Shown here piece by piece: positions 11,461-27,500 of a stretch of 64,000 nt of DNA. The position numbers were made by a program, and so were the translations under genes. This stretch comes from Craterostigma plantagineum (Eukaryota > Streptophyta > Magnoliopsida > Lamiales > Linderniaceae). Numbering within the stretch: the first letter of the stretch is position 1; the number at the start of each line of letters is the position of its first letter. Location: contig JAPQWV010000403.1 in the NCBI GenBank assembly GCA_027422505.1, positions 186,001 through 250,000 of the forward strand, read 5' to 3'. The notes under the pieces are model-generated. The model ran no database searches. It worked only from the letters and a program-made list of their open reading frames with translations, and had not been told where the DNA came from.

Positions 11461-12244
11461 TAGGGTTGCAAACGAATCGAGTCGAGTCGAATACCACCAT
11501 ATTCTATTCGTATTCTTTTATTTTCCGAATATTCATATTCATATTCTTTTATTATTCGAATACTAAAATTGATTCATATTCTATTTGATAATATATTCGA
11601 ATATATTTACGAATATTCGAATATTCGGATACGAATAATTTTTTTCAGAAAACCTTTTTTAAGAAAACAAATAATGCAAAGAAAAACATAGCAAAGTATA
11701 TCATTAGGTTATCCAATACATCATACGAAAGCACAAGTTCATCGATAAAACCAACAATAATTGTTTTTCATAGCTTGCTTCGGTCATCACCCATGCAATA
11801 CCACATCAATCGACTGGTGGTGGCCGTAGGTGGCTATGCGAGGGAGAGCAGAACTACGGCGACGGTCAAATTATTGCAAGAAGTAATTCAATCGTCTAGG
11901 GCTTTTGTTTTAATTTCAATTGTTTATTAGTTTAACTATTTTCAATTAAACAATGTGGGCTTTTCACTTTAGGCCATAATATTTCTAAGTATTCCATTCA
12001 TATTAATATGTTAGTTTAACTACAAGTATTTACATTTATATTATTAATATATATTTTATTATTCGAATCGAATATTCTAAAAAAATTCGAATCGAATATT
12101 GCCATATTGTATTCTTATTCGAAAAATATTCGAATCGAATAAAATATTCTTACGGATTTGTTATTCTAATATTTCGAATCCTAATCTTAAATTTCGAATC
12201 GAATTTCGAATCGAACAAAAAGATTCAATTCATTTGCAACCCTA
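11461..12244. mobile_element. Non-autonomous hAT-like element with exact 8-bp TSD
   Basis: Termini TAGGGTTGCAAACGAAT and ATTCATTTGCAACCCTA are inverted repeats. Target duplication CTCTCAGC is exact at 11453-11460 and 12245-12252. Subterminal regions are dense in GAATCGAATATTC-type repeats. No transposase. 784 bp. A related copy begins at 63920, and a decayed relative seems to start near 41273. Confidence 0.9.
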
Positions 12245-12623
12245 CTCTCAGCCATACACACTCGTAACTAACCAGTTCTTCGATTTGAGTCTGTTCATCA
12301 TCTACGATATATATCAATGGCATTGTCTACATTATTACCCTATTAGTTATTACCACCGTTGCTCTTTATTCTTACTACAAAGGAGTTGACTTTAAGGTGT
12401 TCTCCCTCGAATTTTGCATTCTTGGAGTTTGAATTTAAATTCAGCAGCAGTTTTTGGTATATGCTTGACACGCATATCAAACATGTTCGCTGTTGTATTA
12501 TTACACAAGGAGCAGCTAATGAAACATCTTTAGACAAGTAATAGAAAAGTACCTAATAACTATCCAAGCTTCTGAAAAACAGAGACATTGCATTGGAAAG
12601 GTTATCAGTGAAAACATCACCAC

Positions 12624-12677
12624 TTAGTAGTCCGTTGGTTGCTTCCCAGCAAATTTCACTAACTCGGTCTGCGAGAG

Positions 12678-12709
<32 letters not shown>

Positions 12710-13833
12710 TTGGTAATATGAAGCAAAGATCTAACATAACGAAGGCTCGTGTAAATAATTATGCCATGAAAAGTTATCCGAGATTGTGATAGGCGTATAA
12801 CTACCTCAAATTCAATCTTAAGGTGGTCAAGTTCCTTGTCAAGATCATTGATGGCTTGATTATAGGCTTGCATAGGTGAAGATTGGCTGCTCGTGTGGAT
12901 CTGCAGAAATCGACAACTGAATGCACCAAAGCCCATTGGAGTTTTTTAATGTAACAATAAAAACAACAATAAGAAACCAATAATGAGGATATTATTATAT
13001 GCCATAACCATGAGGAAACCGGTAGAGCATACACTCTACGCAATTTCCGTGAGTATGCGAAAGATCTCTAAGAATACAAAGCAGTTCAAATACAACTATC
13101 TTCCGAAGCAAAACAAGAAAACTTTCTCCAAAACGGGAATAAAGCTTATTAATCCTCCATCAACCCATTCCAATTAGGGATTCATCCACGGAACAGAAAA
13201 GTAGGAAATCGAGTGCTTCCCCTAAAGATCACAACCCACAGTATGTATCTATAAAGGAGTCATCACCAAATCAGTGTAGCCCAAAATAAAAATACATCAT
13301 ACAAAAACTGATTCTTTGAACACGATAACATGATAATTAGGCACATACAGACATTTCATGGTAAACAAAATTAATAGGAAAAAAGAAGCACAAACCCTCA
13401 AAAGTATCTTGTACTGGAGGGGGTGTGGCAATTTGTAGCCAGCGAAAAGCACATTCTCATCCCTGTGCAACTGCCTGATATATTCCAATAAGCAACCCAC
13501 CAAAAAAAATTCAAATTTAGGGCTTTTAACGGAAGAATTAAAGCCAAATCATGGCGAAAATAAAAAGGGAGGAAACGTATACACATACATTCGAAGAATG
13601 TTTCCAATCGTATGATCCTCACGCTCGATCGTGAACGACGCTGCATTGATGATTTTGGTGTCTCTCTCGTACGAGACCCTATAACCAAATCAAAAATTCC
13701 CAATTTAATGCGTCCCAGGAAAATACAACACATAATCGTACACATATGCGATCAAAGAGAGAAAACGAAAGCTGTATTACTTGGCGACGCCTTCTGGGAC
13801 CACGAATCGCTCGTAACGATCAGGCGCATTCAT
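12624..13833 (-). CDS. NRPB11: DNA-directed RNA polymerase II subunit RPB11
   Basis: Five minus-strand exons: 13781-13833, 13589-13678, 13396-13474, 12805-12900 and 12624-12668 (stop TAA 12624-12626). All introns are GT-AG and phases agree, giving 118 residues, the usual length. The product starts [15 protein letters not shown] and carries the conserved RPB11/RpoA-like dimerisation fold ([50 protein letters not shown]). RPB11 pairs with RPB3 in the nuclear Pol II core to seed assembly. The last intron contains a ~28-A tract (12680-12707). The short fifth exon ([14 protein letters not shown]) replaces the usual C-terminal helix end and is the least certain part. Expected to be constitutive. 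Confidence 0.95.
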
Positions 13834-16046
13834 CTTATTCTCTTCTCTCTTTCTTCAACAGTTGGTCTTCTGCAGCTCGAAAACTGAAGCCGAGTTCGTG
13901 TGAAGGGTTAAAGCGAAGTCGAACGACGTCGTCAGGAGTTAAGGGTTGGGCTTTAAAGAAGTAAATGGGCTTTAGTGTCATAAATGAGCTGAAATTAGTC
14001 TGAGAAACCCATTTATATGGAATCATTAAGATTCATAAAGGTGGACTTCGTTTGCATATAAATTGCTTAAAATTAAGATTTCTAAGATTGTCATTTAATA
14101 TCCTAAATAAATATACATTATATGGCTAGGCTGTACATCATAAGTAAAAATGATGAGGGGTTGCCTTTTTTTCTTGAAATTTTTGTAAAAAATAGATGTG
14201 GTGCATGCATGCCACATGATGACAGGGTATAAAGAAATAGTTAATTATTGGGGAAAGGAAAACAAACATAAAGAAAAAAGGTGTAAAAAAGTCATGTGAA
14301 TAAGCTAAAAGGTCATTTTCTTCTCAAGAGAAAGGGAACCATTAAGAAAAAAGAAAAGATAATAGAATTATCAATACCGTTACCTAATTTGTTTCCATAT
14401 ATTAACGATTCGTTTTTCTGATAAAAATAAAATTGCAAGGTCGCTCCATTCCTGGCGAAAATTTCAAGTACTTTCTAGTTTCTACTTTCTGCATATCATC
14501 CAATGGTTAATGCATTTTACATACATTTATCTTGTTTTTATTAATATACATTTATCTTATTTTTATTAATATACATACATCTTTCTATTTTATTAATGCT
14601 TAGGGCCACGTAAAAACTGTCTGTGGCATGACAATTTTAATTTTATAAGATAAATACTATTATAACCTTCTTTATTATCTATATTTTAGGTAAATCAATA
14701 CTGTTTGTTCTCCACTTAAATACGGTAATCAAAATATAAATAAATAATAAATTTACTATAAAAAATTACCAACTACATACATGAGCAGAGTAAACTACTT
14801 TTTACGTTCACTATTATATTAATTGTAGACACGGGGGTGCAAAGGTTACTAGGTATAAAGTTAGGGTCTTAAACTCATCAGAGGTTTTTTGTAAATATAT
14901 TATTATCCATTGCATGTAATTTAAGTACAAAATCCAAATATAACGAGGTCAACCTTCAACGACCTTGTTCAACGAATAATGACTCGATTTCACGAGATTA
15001 AAAAAGTTATAGCTTGTCGACAAAGCTTTATATTTGTATTTTATCAACTATACAACACGCAAAAAATTTAAAAAGTAAAAAATCAAAACTTAGCTTTCAT
15101 TATTATTTCTTCAATTTTGGTCGTTTGTAAAGGTCTATGGACCAATCATGCGGCGCTTTAATGGTGTCTCTCTCATGAGGATGATGACTTGGTAAAACTA
15201 TAATTATTATATATACAATTTTCTATCTCATTTCATTACCTCAAAATGTTTATTTAGTTTTCAGCACATAATGTTTTTCCTTCTTCCTCTAGCTATCTAA
15301 ATATCTAATAGTACGTCTTTTTCTTTGATTAGTTGTTTTTCAATCCGACCATACATGACGCCGGACACATTTAATTAACAAAAAGAAAGTAAAATTATTA
15401 ATTTGGATCCTACATATATTGTTGATTCAACATATTTGATTAACACTAATTTTACTTATAGTAATAAATTTGGGTACTTCGTTCTATAGTAAAATAAATC
15501 CTAACTTATCAGCCTGCTAACTTATGTTGTTGAAAAAATGATTGCATGTGACATATAAAGCAAAGTAACATTTGCAATTATTATAGCCAAACAAAATTGA
15601 ATATCGATTTTGGTGATCTAAACCTATATTTTCGCATAATTAAATACGAGCGATTAAAATACCTTTTGGTGATAGGTTCCTTACCATGGAAAATCCAACG
15701 ACCACAGAAAGAAATTTTAATTTCATACACTGTTTTGTTGAATTCATTATATATCTTGGGTCTTTGAATGACATGATGAGTCACAAGACTTAGTACAACA
15801 ATTGATATAATAATAAAAATCTTAATTAATAAGAGAATATTAATAAATGCCAATTAAATGATAAGGTTAAAACCGAGTAAAGGAATAAAATTTGAATGTT
15901 TTTCGAAAGTAGCTAAAAAACCCAACTCATCGTCATCGTCCATGCTCTCTACTTCCGACCACCACCACAACCACCACCGTCGCCGCCGTTAACTCCGCCC
16001 TGGAAATACTCAGCCGTGAAAGCCTTTTTACGGATTCCTATCTGCG
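13834..16046. other. Intergenic region between divergent NRPB11 and CPK genes
   Basis: AT-rich, about 2.2 kb. It should hold both promoters because the genes diverge. A TATAAAA at 16048-16054 lies 41 bp before the CPK start codon but seems too near to be a certain core promoter. No gene or terminal repeats seen; the frame at 15581-15853 has no family features. Confidence 0.5.
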
Positions 16047-16094
16047 TATAAAACTCTCTCGCTCTGTTATCGTTGAAAGCTATTGTCAGACGTC

Positions 16095-19504
<3,410 letters not shown>

Positions 19505-20060
19505 TGAACTTTCATCGTATAAAATCTTCGTTCATATCATTCACTTACCTTTTTTTTTTCTTTGGTTTGTTTTCAAGGCGAGAAATCGAAGCATGAATGA
19601 GGTGTTTTTGTGTTTTTCCAGTTTTATGTTCTTTGTATTGATGTATAGAGAGAGTGCTATTTGTGGTTCGTATGATTGAAAAAGCATTTGCTGAGTATGA
19701 CGATTTCTTGTTTTTTTTTTTCTTTTTTTGTTTTGCAACCATTTACGCCCATTTTATAGCAGTTTTGCTCACATGGAGATGTAATGTGATAGTAGTTCCT
19801 TGGAAAAAAAGATGTAATGGTAGTTTTGGGGAGATTTCTTGATCACTTATTTTTTCTGTGTTATTATTACATTTGAGTTTAAATTACGAAGATATGTTCA
19901 CATATTACAAGATAAGGATGTCCATCGTCGTTCACTTGTTTGTGAACGTTATAAACATCAATTTTCTTGGATTCTGACTCAATTCTTATTGCCGAAAGAG
20001 AATTTAGTGGATGATCAGACAGTTGTTTCTCTTTTTGTTTTTGACCATTACGTGGTTTTT
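19505..20060. other. 3' flank of CPK gene
   Basis: Probable 3' UTR, T-rich, without a recognised gene. The ORFs here are low-complexity frames over poly-T. Confidence 0.5.
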
Positions 20061-20062
20061 AG

Positions 20063-21320
20063 AGGAGTTAATTACATTTCTAGGCACTTGACCAAGTGTG
20101 GATAACAAAAATAGGCATTGTGTGTTTTTTGTTACAAAAATGGGCATTTTTTATTTTATTTTCTTATTTTGAATTAAATTTATTATATACAAGAAGTTAT
20201 TATTAAATAGACTTATTTTATTCTATTTTCTTATCATAAATTAATTTTATAATCACATTAATGAAAAAGTAAATAGAAGTTAACTCATCCAAATGAAAAA
20301 TTAATTAAACCTACGATCCACATTTAATTTGTTTTAAATTGTTCAACGTTCTGGCATATTAGAAATTTTTATTAAAAAAAAATCGTGTTCGCAAATTACA
20401 AATCGATTCAAAAACCGAAATCGACCCAATAATCCAAAGAAATAGGTTGATTTAGGCTAAAATTAAAACAAGAGCCAAACCAATAATTATAACCTCCAAC
20501 TACTATATGAACAAAGTAATATGTAATCGAATAAATAAAATTTATAGTCTGAATAAGACCGAAAGTAGTTTTGATTCCACAACTGATTTGGAATCGATTC
20601 TTGTTTTTTTTATCCGAAACCTATAGATAGCATGAAACGAAAATCAATAGGGCATATTTACAGTCTTTTCAGTTAAGAAAAGTTTTAGTTTCGAATCTTT
20701 TGTTAGATTATAATATTTACCGAACTATTTTAATTGGCTTCAACTAACCAGCCAAAATTGTATTGTTTATATAGTTACAGATATAGAATGAGTAATGTTA
20801 TGATGCTCACATTGCGTGAGCACATTCGTGAGCACCAACCACATCAACGCACCAAATCAGCATACAATGGGAACTTTTATTGATCTATAACCTACACATG
20901 GGATTAGTGAGCTCGTCGGGGGTTGATTTGGCATGTTGACGTGACACAAAAAATGGCACACAACAGGTGCCCACGGATGGTGCTCACGCAAGGTGAGCAC
21001 CATAATATTTCTAGATATATAATACCTTTATACTAATATTAAAAAATAAAAAAATGATTTATGTTTTTCGATCGAACCGCAATCTATAAAGAATTAGAGA
21101 CCAAACAAATCAGTTGCATATTCGGTGTCAGCCGAAATTTGGTGTTCGGGTGGTTTAATAAATTTAAATAAAAATAAATTAGAAATATCACTAGCAATTA
21201 AAAAAAATGTAAAAATGAAATGGAAAAAGAGAAGTGCCTATATTTGTAACTTACACATAGTGCCTAATTTTGTAAATCACTTTCAAACGGATGCCTATAA
21301 ATGTAATTCACCCTTTTTAC
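20063..21320. mobile_element. Possible non-coding element with inverted termini
   Basis: The left end reads GTTAATTACATTTCTAGGCA, and the right end (21283-21315) reads as its near complement (GGTGAATTACATTTATAGGC on the minus strand). Further matching inner blocks (AAAATAGGCATTGTGTG versus TTAGGCACTATGTG) extend the similarity to about 90 bp. The interior is AT-rich and contains a separate MITE at 20794-21009. No clear target duplication; class not assigned. Confidence 0.5.
20794..21009. mobile_element. Small MITE with ~28-bp inverted termini
   Basis: Left TAATGTTATGATGCTCACAT then TGCGTGAGCAC; right GTGCTCACGCAAGGTGAGCA then CCATAATATT: inverted with few mismatches. About 215 bp, non-coding. 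Target duplication not clear. Confidence 0.6.
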
Positions 21321-21456
21321 AGTGGTAGTGATGCTTGTCCGTACGCCATGAAATTTTTTTCGAAAACAAGGCAAAACAAAATAGGGCTCATTAGTGTTCA
21401 GCCCTTTTAACAACTCTACGTAGAAATCATGCCCTAAATATCTTTATTAATAGAGC

Positions 21457-21872
21457 TAGAGCTGTTAAACGGGCCCGCAGCTTGGCGGGGCGGCTTGTTA
21501 TTTTTTCGGCCTGCCAAAGGGCGGGCCGCCCGCCCAAAAATAATATATTATATAATTATACTAAATAATAAGATTTATAAATAAATTATATTGATTTTGA
21601 TATTTTTGAGTTTCGTAATAACATAAATAATTAATATTAACAAGTTGATTAAATTATATATATATTTTTCCATTGCATTCTTTATTTTTATTTTTTTCCT
21701 ATTTTATCTATTTTTTATTATTTTTTCCTATTTTTTATTATTTTTTTTTTTTTTTGTATTTTTTTTTTTAAATTGGAGGGCTAAGCCCGCCAGGCCCACT
21801 ACCCGCGCGCAGGTAGGGCAGGACTTCGTTTTCGAGGCCAGCCTGCCCCGTCGGCCCGTTTTGACAGCTCTA
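21457..21872. mobile_element. GC-tipped hAT-like MITE
   Basis: Termini TAGAGCTGTTAAACGGGC and GCCCGTTTTGACAGCTCTA are inverted repeats. Flanking 8-bp AATAGAGC (21449-21456) and ACTAGAGC (21873-21880) match at 7 of 8, typical of hAT. GC-rich ends enclose a T-rich core. 416 bp, no transposase. Confidence 0.8.
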
Positions 21873-21880
21873 ACTAGAGC

Positions 21881-24230
21881 ATGAACTCAAATAGAAAATT
21901 TGCAGGCGCAGAATGAGAAGGTTCCCAACAAAATAAGGCAAAACTTTTACATCAATAGTTTGGTTGCTACCTTATCCTTTTGATTGGACAGTGTGTGGCA
22001 GCAGTAATTATAGCGAAAGCCCCACCTAGAAGATTGTTCGTATTAAAAGCTTTCCCACTATATTTTTTCAATCTCGAATATTATTAGCATTTAATCTATT
22101 ATGTACTTATACCACATTATACGTGATTTAAACATGAACATTTGGTTTGCAAATCGGTAGGTCATGCATGCTAACGTTCTTACAAAGTTACAATGGCGAT
22201 ATTTTTTAAAGGGTATTTTTCTCACTATTCTTGTGTTTCATATACAACTCTTGCAAATTGTGTGGTTTTCCAAGAATGAACGATGCATCCAATTAATAAG
22301 TAGTATGCTTGCTTGCCTTTCTTTGGAGAAAAAATTATACTTTGCTTAAAAATTTATCCATGCAATTGAAGATTATAGAAACTAACATCGGATAATTTTT
22401 TGAGTGAACTCACGTGCTCAAATTTCTCAAACTATCAAATGTAGCGAATCTGTCATACATGGACCAGTCCTATTATAATTTAGGTGATTTTCTTAGAGTG
22501 CTTAGTTTGCCTAATTTCTCTGACTAACTAGTTTGACATTATATGATATATAAACAACGTTTGACACCACAGCCAAACATTTCGAGAAATGTGTTTCTCA
22601 ATTATAATTTAGCAATTTTCTAAATGCTTAGATGAGGGTTTGATGAACCATAAACACACCAAACGCTTCTAGAAATGCTTATAGCAGGAATCGATTTTTT
22701 CCTAAAATATTTTAAAATAAGTGGTAGGTCATGCCCACTTCATTTCCTACCATAATAATTATATTAAAAAAAACACAATAATTTTATATTAAATACCAGT
22801 CCATCGATCTTTATATGTAATACATCAAATACAGGTGTGTGTGTGTGTGTGTGTTGGGTTATTAATTAATTGTCATTATTAAACGGTTATTAGGTGGGGA
22901 AATATATGAGGTGTTTACGGCCATAGTACGGATGTACCTTCTTAATGAGAATGGGGACAAAATTTATTTCATGGCCATGTGCCTATGTTCATTGATTCCT
23001 TACATTAAAATCGAAATAGTGATAAGATAGGTAGATACATAACTTGCCATGTGACCTAAAATGGACATTACATTGAAATCCCATTTTCAAATATTATCTA
23101 ATTTAACTTTTATCTCCGCCCAATATCATCATCGTTTCAATATAAGTTAAAAGCGAATTCGAACATTAAAGTTTCGATCACTTGACTATCCATTCAGACT
23201 TTTCATCATATTTTTTTTGGGTTCGTGACTTTGTGTCATAGCATGAAAAGGGTTATATATGATCAATTATATGCAATAAAGGACGTTTGAAACATTCCGA
23301 TAAAGTAAGATATTGCAAATCTTTCTATTATTTGTGTGGCGAGCACGTAGATCTTGAAATATGTGTTCGTTATTGATATTAAATAGGTATCTATGTTATT
23401 ATAACGACTAAGCATCATAAATGCATTTGAATTTTTCTTCATTCTTTCTATTATTCGAATCGTTGACAGATTCATCAAGATTTATATAGGTTCATCATAT
23501 ACCAATTGCACAATAATTAAATATCACCAATTCTTATAATATATCTTACGAAGGTTGTCATCAACAAAGTACGGTGTAAGGAAATGTTATTATTGGATGG
23601 ATAATGGGACACTTTGCTAGTCAAAGATTGCGATGTATATTGTCATTATACAATTAAATTAACGAAATGATGATAAAACAATTAATCAAACGAGTTAGGA
23701 AAAAGAGGTAATTTTGCAGATGTGATTTCAAAAGCACGTCAATCTTTTTTCACCTCAATATTAAAAAACGTGTGACTGATTTATCAACTGATTTTCTTTG
23801 TTCTGAAAAAAGGGAGCCAATAAAGATATGATTTTTATGTGCTAAAAAGAGAGAAAAAAAAACATTATTTTTAAAGCACGTATATCTTATCTGGCGAAGG
23901 AAATTAAAAGGACCCATGTGCTGTTTATGGTTCTTGGCCTCCCTTCTCTCTGCTTAATATCAGAACCCTACAATTCTGTAGATTTTCGATGGTAAAAAAG
24001 TAATCTTTTTTATCAGTATAAAGAGGTGATATATTCGATGTTATCTTTTTCTTTCATGGCGGAGAGCGAATAGTTGAGGACTGAAGCCTTCTTTCTTTTG
24101 GGTACGTGATGGCTCAAGTACCTAAAAGCTAACGAAAAAAATGGCAGTGGGCATAATTAATTCTTTCTTTAACCTCTCTAATCTGTGTTTTTTTTAAACA
24201 AAGTTCCGTTAACAGTATATATACTAGTGC
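21881..24230. other. Intergenic region upstream of H+-ATPase
   Basis: About 2.3 kb AT-rich. A GT microsatellite (about ten units) lies at 22834-22855. No gene, transposon terminus or RNA gene recognised. Confidence 0.5.
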
Positions 24231-24238
24231 TATAAATA
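24231..24238 (+). promoter_or_regulatory. Probable TATA box of H+-ATPase gene
   Basis: TATAAATA, about 280 bp before the start codon, leaving a 5' leader of roughly 250 bases, a length common for plant H+-ATPase genes. Confidence 0.5.
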
Positions 24239-24517
24239 TGGGGAAATGCCGAGAGTTATTACATGCGCTCTGCTGTAACTGTTACGATCCTTTCATAAGC
24301 GGTTCATTCTCTGTGTGGATTTATAGTTGGTGGGATCTTTTTCTTGCCTTTTGAGCTAATAGATTCGTTGTCATTTTCTTTATTTTTTTCTGGGCTGTCC
24401 TCTTTCGAACGCAGCGCAGTGTGTTGTTGGCTTCTTCAACTGTCTCTGTTATTGGGTTGTAAGCTTTGATTGGAGAAGAAACTAAGTTGTGGGGTAAATC
24501 GTGGAAGCTTCTGAAAG

Positions 24518-27500
24518 ATGGGTGAGAGTGAGAAGCCTGAAGTTTTGGACGCCGTGTTGAAGGAAACTGTCGATTTGGTAATGGATCTGCTTGTTAGTGT
24601 GATTTTTTTTGTATGTGTTTTTCTTTTCAAATGTGTTATTTTCTTGTTTTTTTTGTGGGCTTTTTTTACAACAGGAGAACATTCCCATTGAAGAAGTGTT
24701 TGAGAATTTGAGATGCACCAAAGAAGGTCTCTCAAGTGATGCTGCTGAAGAGAGGTTAGCTCTTTTCGGACACAACAAGCTTGAGGAGAAGAAGGTGCCC
24801 ATTCTAAATTCTTGAACTCATTCTAAGTTCCTGTTGTTCCATTCTTTTTGGGCTGTTTTTGATTTTTGCCTTACGATCTCAGAGTGTTGAAATGTTCTAA
24901 AACTGAAGTAATTCCAAGAAAGCCCTGTCTTCCGTACCTTTGTCTCCCTTGCTTCATATGATGAAGTTCTAGTTGATAATGAGCTAACTCTTTGTACCAA
25001 TTTGATGTTCTTGGAGCTATATATATATTCCTTTTTTACATGTATGTCTTAATTGTTTCCTTTTCCTTCCTTACCCCATTTTCAGGAAAGCAAATTCCTC
25101 AAGTTTCTGGGATTCATGTGGAACCCTCTTTCATGGGTTATGGAAGCTGCTGCTATAATGGCCATAGCTCTTGCCAATGGAGGAGTAAGACCATTACCCA
25201 TCCTATCCAATATTTACTGAGAAAACACTGATATTCTTAGTCGAAAACCCTTAAAAAGAGGCTCGTTTTCGTTACACATTAAGTCAGCTTTAGGTGAAAC
25301 ATACTTTCAGTCGACCCGATTCATATACTTTGAAAACCTCGCAGGGAAAACCGCCCGATTGGCAGGACTTCGTCGGAATCATCACATTGCTCGTCATAAA
25401 CTCGACGATCAGTTTCATCGAAGAGAACAACGCTGGAAACGCAGCAGCTGCCCTCATGGCCCGCCTAGCCCCAAAAGCTAAGGTTTCGTTTCCTGAATTC
25501 TAACTCATCTTCGAGTTTCTGATTGAAAACATTCATCTGATTGAGCAAGTGTCTTAATCTTACAAAAAGGTCCTAAGAGATGGAAGGTGGAGCGAGGAAG
25601 AAGCTTCAATCTTAGTACCCGGTGATATAATCAGCATCAAACTTGGAGACATTATACCCGCCGACGCTCGTTTGCTCGACGGAGATCCATTGAAGATTGA
25701 CCAGGCATGAAAAACTGACTTTCCTTCCTTCTTACACGCTGAGATTTTTGAGTTCTTCCCTTTAACCATATGCTGTAATGAATATAATTTGCAGTCTGCT
25801 TTAACTGGGGAATCACTCCCCGTCACAAAGGGGCCGGGCGACGGCGTATATTCAGGCTCGACTTGCAAGCAAGGAGAAATCGAGGCCATCGTTATTGCCA
25901 CTGGGGTCCACACGTTCTTTGGTAAAGCTGCTCACCTCGTCGACTCTACGAACCAAGTGGGACACTTTCAAAAGGTGAGTTGAGTTAGTTGTCTGAGAAT
26001 TTTTCTAAGCTTTTTATGTAGCAGTCTTGGATTTCTTCGTCTGAATCATTCTTTTTCCTTCGACGCTGTGCTCTGTTTTTTAGGTCCTAACTGCAATTGG
26101 GAACTTCTGCATATGCTCCATAGCAGTTGGAATGATAATCGAAATCATAGTGATGTACCCAATTCAGCACCGTAATTATCGCCCTGGGATTGATAATCTC
26201 TTGGTGCTTCTCATTGGTGGGATTCCCATAGCTATGCCCACCGTTCTCTCAGTTACTATGGCAATTGGCTCTCATCGCCTTGCTCAGCAGGTTTTTTGGA
26301 ATCTTCTTGCTCTGTTTTCGCTTACTTCGGTGGTTTTTCTGGACATTTAGGTACTTGAGGTAATATTTTTTTCGCTTAACGTAGGGAGCTATTACCAAGC
26401 GAATGACTGCTATCGAAGAGATGGCTGGCATGGACGTACTATGCAGCGATAAAACAGGGACGCTGACGCTGAACAAGCTTACGGTGGATAAGAATCTCAT
26501 TGAGGTCAAGAAATTCGCTTTTTTTTTTTTTTTTTCAGTTTAACGCTGTTTTATTACAACAGTTTTAACGATCCCAGGTTGTCGAAATTTTTTTTTATGG
26601 GCAGATTTTTGCCAAAGGCATCGACGTGGATACTGTTGTTCTAATGGCAGCTCGAGCTTCGAGGACCGAAAATCAAGATGCGATCGACGCAGCTATCGTA
26701 GGGATGTTAGCTGATCCTAAGGAGGTGCTTTTTTTTAACGTTTAAATTTCTTTTCTTAACTTTTTTTTTTTCGATTTTTTTTTTTAAAAATCCGTCGATC
26801 ATATGAAAGGCACGGGCGGGAATTCGAGAAATCCACTTCCTTCCCTTCAACCCCACCGACAAAAGGACGGCGTTGACTTACATAGACGGCAAAGGAAAAT
26901 GGCATAGGGTGAGCAAAGGCGCGCCCGAGCAGGTAATTTCCCCGTCCTACAAATTTTTCATCTCCGTTCTTCCTTGACTGCTGCCCTAATTTTTTTCGAA
27001 TTGCATTTTAGATCCTAAACATGGCGCACAATAAGTCCGATATAGAGAGGCGGGCCCACGCAGTTATCGACAAGTTTGCAGAACGAGGCTTAAGGTCGCT
27101 CGCAGTTGCATACCAGGTATGATCTTCGCTCGCCTTTAAAACCAAATCGAGGGTACTTTCCTAATTTGTCGTTCGTCGGGGAATTTTCTTGCAGGAAATT
27201 CCATAATGTACTAAAGAAAGCCCAGGAGGGCCGTGGCAGTTCGTAGGCCTACTGCCCCTCTTCGACCCGCCGAGGCACGACAGTGCAGATACCATTCGAA
27301 GGGCGCTGAATCTCGGCGTTAACGTCAAAATGATAACTGGTAAGAAAAAAACGAGTTCTTTCGCCCGTTGTCAAATCATTTTACTTACGCTCTCTCGTTT
27401 TCTTTTTTTTTTTTAAAAACAAAATACAGGCGACCAACTCGCAATAGGAAAGGAGACGGGGCGCAGATTGGGAATGGGAACTAACATGTATCCTTCTTCG

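Noticed and set aside
12099..12389. ORF crossing the right end of the hAT-like element
   Set aside because: It straddles the transposon boundary and its target duplication, so it is a chance frame.
15581..15853. 90-residue minus ORF
   Set aside because: AT-rich chance frame in the NRPB11-CPK intergenic space; no promoter or family evidence.
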